Part shown: positions 60,809-64,000 of the stretch, in pieces
How positions within the stretch are numbered: position 1 is the stretch's first letter
How the letters are laid out: each line of letters opens with the position of its first letter
DNA from: Trichomonas vaginalis G3
Lineage: Eukaryota; Parabasalia; Trichomonadida; Trichomonadidae
DNA: 64,000 nt
Reading direction: 5' to 3'
NCBI RefSeq assembly: GCF_026262505.1
Contig: NC_067205.1
Coordinates: 10,850,001-10,914,000 of the forward strand
Program-made: the position numbers and the translations under genes
Notes under the pieces: generated by a model
Told to the model about the DNA's origin: nothing
Seen by the model: only the letters and a program-made list of their open reading frames with translations
Database searches by the model: none

Positions 60809-61368
60809 ATGACAAAGATTTTACGGTTATTGTAAAATTTCGCCGCTGGGATTTTATTGCAATCGGATCTTATTTGAATAAAGAAATATGTTTTGTGTGT
60901 TGCATTAATTAAATTTTATCCACAAATATAAGGATTATGGCTAAAATTTGGAAAAGATAAAAGTTATTTTTGAAGATTTATTGATTTTCTAACAAAATCT
61001 AAATAGAATACATAAAATAGAAAACAACAAATGATTTATTAAGCAAGATTGCCTGTAAAATTTTCCAAATTTTTTAGAAAATATAAAAAATTCAAATAAT
61101 TCTTAATAATTTTATCTTAAAAAATACGTTTATGGAATTGTAATTGCAATTAATATGAGATGTCATTTGATTGTTTAATAGCTAATGATTCCGAAATGTT
61201 TAAAATTATTAACCAAAATAATTTTTTTGATTTTGGATTTTTTAAATTATCATTTTCAGAGAATAATTGCAGTGCAAAAATGATTATTTTGTAACATATA
61301 ACTCATATTTACCATTGGCTTTTGTTAAAATATTCGAAGGGTGATTTTTGCACGTTAATTTCATAAGC
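60809..61368. other. Intergenic DNA
   Basis: AT-rich spacer upstream of the STPGR gene; nothing else recognised. Confidence 0.4.
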
Positions 61369-62622
61369 ATGACGAGCACAGAGACTGTTATTCATATTAT
61401 CAAGAGTAAATCGCACCAACCAGGCCCAGATCAATACAAGACAGAAAGAGCATTCGGTTCTGATGCTCCAAAGTTTACAATCAAAGGAAGACCTAAAGAT
61501 CGTCAAGATGAAACACCAGGTCCTCAATACCAAGCATTAAAATCAACAGTTGGTGAAGGACCTAAGTTTTCATTCCACGGTAGACCAAAAGATAGCAAAT
61601 TAGACCAGTCTCCAGGTCCAGATTATGTTCCACCTGCATTTGGTAAGGGATCGCAAGCAAGTTCATTCCATATGAGAAAGGATCCAAAGACAGATGCAAA
61701 AAATACAAATCCAGGACCAGGTGAATACGTTATTCCTTCAACAATCGGTGCTGGAGGTCATAAATACACTATGAAAGCTCGTGTTTTCCCAAGAGATGGA
61801 CCAGAATCAGCCGCACCAGGACCATCAGCTTATACACCAAACTACGATGCAACAATGCCAAAAGTTCGTCAAAATACAATCGGAAGTCATTTAACGATTC
61901 GCACTGGAGATAAGAATCCTACACCAGGTCCAGGCGAATACGTTGTTCCTTCCTCATTAAGCAAGAGAACATCATGCTTCCACAGCCGTCGTCCAGAAGA
62001 AAAAGTTGATTCAAGTCCAGGCCCAGCAGCATACGAATACCAGTCCCAAATTGGAAAAGGAGCTCGTAAATGCATCATCCATGATCGTATCGAACAGAAG
62101 ACAAAGACATTAGACGTTCCAATTAACGCAATTCCTTCAAAATTCGGAACAGAAGGTCGTAAAACAGTTTTCCATGCACGTACAGAAATGCACAAGCCAG
62201 AAGCTACATCAGGACCCGATTACGTACCTCCAGCTTTCGGATCTGGCTCTGCTAAGTATTCATTCGGAAATCGTCGTGATATTTCTAAGCGTACAACCAG
62301 CGCTATGACACCAGGTCCTGGCGCTTACGATCTTGGTACAACAATCGGCAAAGGAAAGAGATATACAATGAGAGGTCGCGAGAAAGCAGGTTCCGAAGCA
62401 GCTGTTACACCAGGCCCAGCTGATTACGTTCCAGATTACGACAAGCTTCTCAAAGGAAGACGCTCCGAAATCGGAAGACGTTTGCCAGAACCGAAATCTG
62501 ATACTACAAACGCTGGATTCAATATGCTTCCTGAAATGCGTGGCCCAATGATTACAATTGGTAGAAAGGACTACCTTGATGTTGTTCCAGGTAAGAACTA
62601 CGCACTTCCGGATGAGAAATAA
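61369..62622 (+). CDS. STPGR (SHIPPO) repeat axonemal protein
   Basis: The protein has 417 residues from the ATG at 61369, which follows a TTTCATAAG word. It contains about eight sperm-tail PG-rich repeats: PGPDQYK, PGPQYQ, PGPDYVPPAF, PGPGEYVIPS, PGPSAYTP, PGPGEYVVPS, PGPGAYDL and PGPADYVP, separated by phenylalanine- and lysine-rich stretches such as FTIKGRPKD. STPGR proteins bind inside or on axonemal microtubules, so a flagellar or cytoskeletal role is likely. The GC content is higher than in the neighbours, as expected for a highly expressed trichomonad gene. Confidence 0.92.
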   Translation: MTSTETVIHIIKSKSHQPGPDQYKTERAFGSDAPKFTIKGRPKDRQDETPGPQYQALKSTVGEGPKFSFHGRPKDSKLDQSPGPDYVPPAFGKGSQASSFHMRKDPKTDAKNTNPGPGEYVIPSTIGAGGHKYTMKARVFPRDGPESAAPGPSAYTPNYDATMPKVRQNTIGSHLTIRTGDKNPTPGPGEYVVPSSLSKRTSCFHSRRPEEKVDSSPGPAAYEYQSQIGKGARKCIIHDRIEQKTKTLDVPINAIPSKFGTEGRKTVFHARTEMHKPEATSGPDYVPPAFGSGSAKYSFGNRRDISKRTTSAMTPGPGAYDLGTTIGKGKRYTMRGREKAGSEAAVTPGPADYVPDYDKLLKGRRSEIGRRLPEPKSDTTNAGFNMLPEMRGPMITIGRKDYLDVVPGKNYALPDEK

Positions 62623-63295
62623 GAAAATTCTTTTTTCCTTCAAAATTATTTTATTTTATAACTAAAGATGTTATTAATTTTACAATGATTTAAATATATC
62701 CTATGTTTTTCTCTTCAAAATCAAGATATCAAATTCAAAAAACGTGAATCATCAAAATATATCATAAAAAAGGAGAATTTCAAAAATACTATACACAAAA
62801 ACATGCATTTAATCTTGATAATCTGTTCTGAAATTCAATTATTATTGAAATTAGTTAATGATCCAGATCAAGACTTTATGTGGACTGATTTTTTTATCAA
62901 GACACTTTTCTTGCGTATATTTAAGACGCATATTTGAATAGAAAAAAAGGTTAATTAAATACATTTTATAAACTTTATTTAAAGAATTACAAAATCTGTG
63001 AGTATATATTATAATAGTTGAAGAGTTTCACAGTAAACTCTCCATTAAAATGTAAATATTAAAAATGTTAAGTAGTATATGTTGACGGGTTGTGTGACTT
63101 TTTTTGTAAACGTAAGAATTCATACGATATTGAACGATTTTGTATCATTTTTTTTAACATATGAAGTAAAAAATGTATGATTCTTACGGTTTTTATTCTT
63201 ACGTTTTTGAATAAATCATTAAAAAAATGTATGATTCTTACGTAAAATTAAAACTAAGTTAAATTTATTTTTTTTTATTTTTTATTTTATAATAA
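62623..63295. other. Intergenic DNA ending in inverted CGTAAGAATCATAC repeats
   Basis: ATGTATGATTCTTACG occurs at about 63173 and 63228 and, inverted and slightly altered, near 63111 (CGTAAGAATTCATACG). These may be the terminal repeats of a mobile element whose gene starts at 63296. The earlier part of the stretch is plain AT-rich DNA. Confidence 0.55.
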
Positions 63296-64000
63296 ATGAG
63301 TATAACAACTAATTCATTGAAATCTTTAAAGTTCACTAATTCAGAATTAGAAAATATTTTAGAAAATTTTGGAGACGGTTCTTATCCAACATATATGCAG
63401 AATGTGAAAGAGTTTTCCAGATTGTTGAATGAATTTAAATATAACGGACCAATTACTAAAAAGGCTATAATGAGATATTTATATCCCAAAAAAGTTGAAA
63501 AACAGGAGAATATTCCTCTTTATGGTCCAGAGGACCTGGGCTCAGAGAGCCTTGAAACACCTCCTGAATATTTTGAAGAAAAAATTAAACAAGATGAATA
63601 TTATAACGATGAGATTGAGAAATTGGAACAATTAAGAAATGAAATAGATGAAAAAATTAAGGAATTGAGAAATGCTGAGAATGAAGTAGAGGGTTTAATG
63701 AATATCCCAGCTTCAGAATCAGCAGTTCAAAAATCACATGAGGAAAGATATAAAAATTACTTTTTGGAATCTACTAAAAATTTATTAGATGGTGATATTG
63801 ACGAAACACTTTCAGAAGAAGGCACAAAATTTATTCATAAACATAAGTTACAATTTATTGACGATGGAGATTATCCATGTATATTACTTTCACCTCCTCT
63901 TGATTCTGAAAAATTCAAAAAAGCACTGAAAAATGTAACATATGCAACAAATACGATTAAGAAAGAAGACCATGATATTTACACAAATTATTATTTAAAT
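63296..64000 (+). CDS. Unidentified protein, 5' part, runs off the window
   Basis: An ATG at 63296 opens a frame of 235 codons without a stop up to the last base. It begins MSITTNSLKSLKFTNSELEN and includes NGPITKKAIMRYLYPKK, a coiled coil (EKLEQLRNEIDEKIKELRN, about residues 108-135) and a C-terminal part with LLSPPLDSEKFKKALKN. No family is recognised. Inverted repeats just upstream suggest that it belongs to a mobile element that continues to the right. Confidence 0.6.
   Translation, partial: MSITTNSLKSLKFTNSELENILENFGDGSYPTYMQNVKEFSRLLNEFKYNGPITKKAIMRYLYPKKVEKQENIPLYGPEDLGSESLETPPEYFEEKIKQDEYYNDEIEKLEQLRNEIDEKIKELRNAENEVEGLMNIPASESAVQKSHEERYKNYFLESTKNLLDGDIDETLSEEGTKFIHKHKLQFIDDGDYPCILLSPPLDSEKFKKALKNVTYATNTIKKEDHDIYTNYYLN

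Overview
The window looks like nuclear DNA of a parabasalid protist. Trichomonas vaginalis is the best guess and Tritrichomonas the main alternative. The evidence is AT-rich DNA with almost intron-free genes, ankyrin proteins with the trichomonad KYLISVGAnKEAK repeat, a giant multi-membrane cyclase-like protein, a tetraspanin, M60-like and STPGR proteins, an initiator-like TCATTT close to some start codons, and a large Maverick/Polinton DNA transposon. Several genes have no in-frame ATG at the 5' end of their open frame, so some starts are uncertain.

Positions 1 to about 14.9 kb are the right-hand part of a Maverick/Polinton. It carries the end of an FtsK/HerA-type packaging ATPase, two adjacent KilA-N proteins, a cassette bounded by repeated blocks and containing a 13-copy palindrome array, a broken protein-primed family B DNA polymerase, a retroviral-type integrase (DD35D), a phage-tail-fibre-like protein, two small amphipathic proteins resembling minor capsid peptides, an uncharacterised protein with a decayed paralogue, and a Dam-like adenine methylase at the right edge. 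The major capsid protein and protease were not found and may lie left of the window. Frameshifts in the polymerase, one paralogue and one small gene suggest this copy is decaying.

15.3 to 32.2 kb holds host genes mixed with broken ones: a cyclase-like membrane protein, an aldo-keto reductase pseudogene, a truncated ankyrin gene joined to a truncated sugar transporter, a DDB1/SF3B3/CPSF-A-type protein, a possible Ada3-like protein, a caspase-like protein without its catalytic His, a 1.05-kb non-coding element with inverted ends and target duplication, and a truncated gene ending exactly at a TTAAGGGTGCAC terminus.

32.2 to 37.4 kb is almost entirely repeats: a 4.6-kb interval bounded by TTAAGGGTGCAC inverted ends, a TCTGAGGA minisatellite, a polypyrimidine tract, four exact copies of a 121-bp unit with two hairpins each, and two further groups of long hairpins.

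38.3 to 63 kb is gene-rich: a cyclic-nucleotide phosphodiesterase, an F5/8C-type protein with a candidate 39-nt intron, a trans-2-enoyl-CoA reductase, three decayed ankyrin genes, a coiled-coil protein, a tandem-BRCT protein, a tetraspanin, a TRF4-type nucleotidyltransferase, an M60-like/TCAF-like protein and an STPGR axonemal protein, with MITE-like elements between them. A new unidentified open frame starts at 63296 behind a group of inverted repeats and leaves the window.
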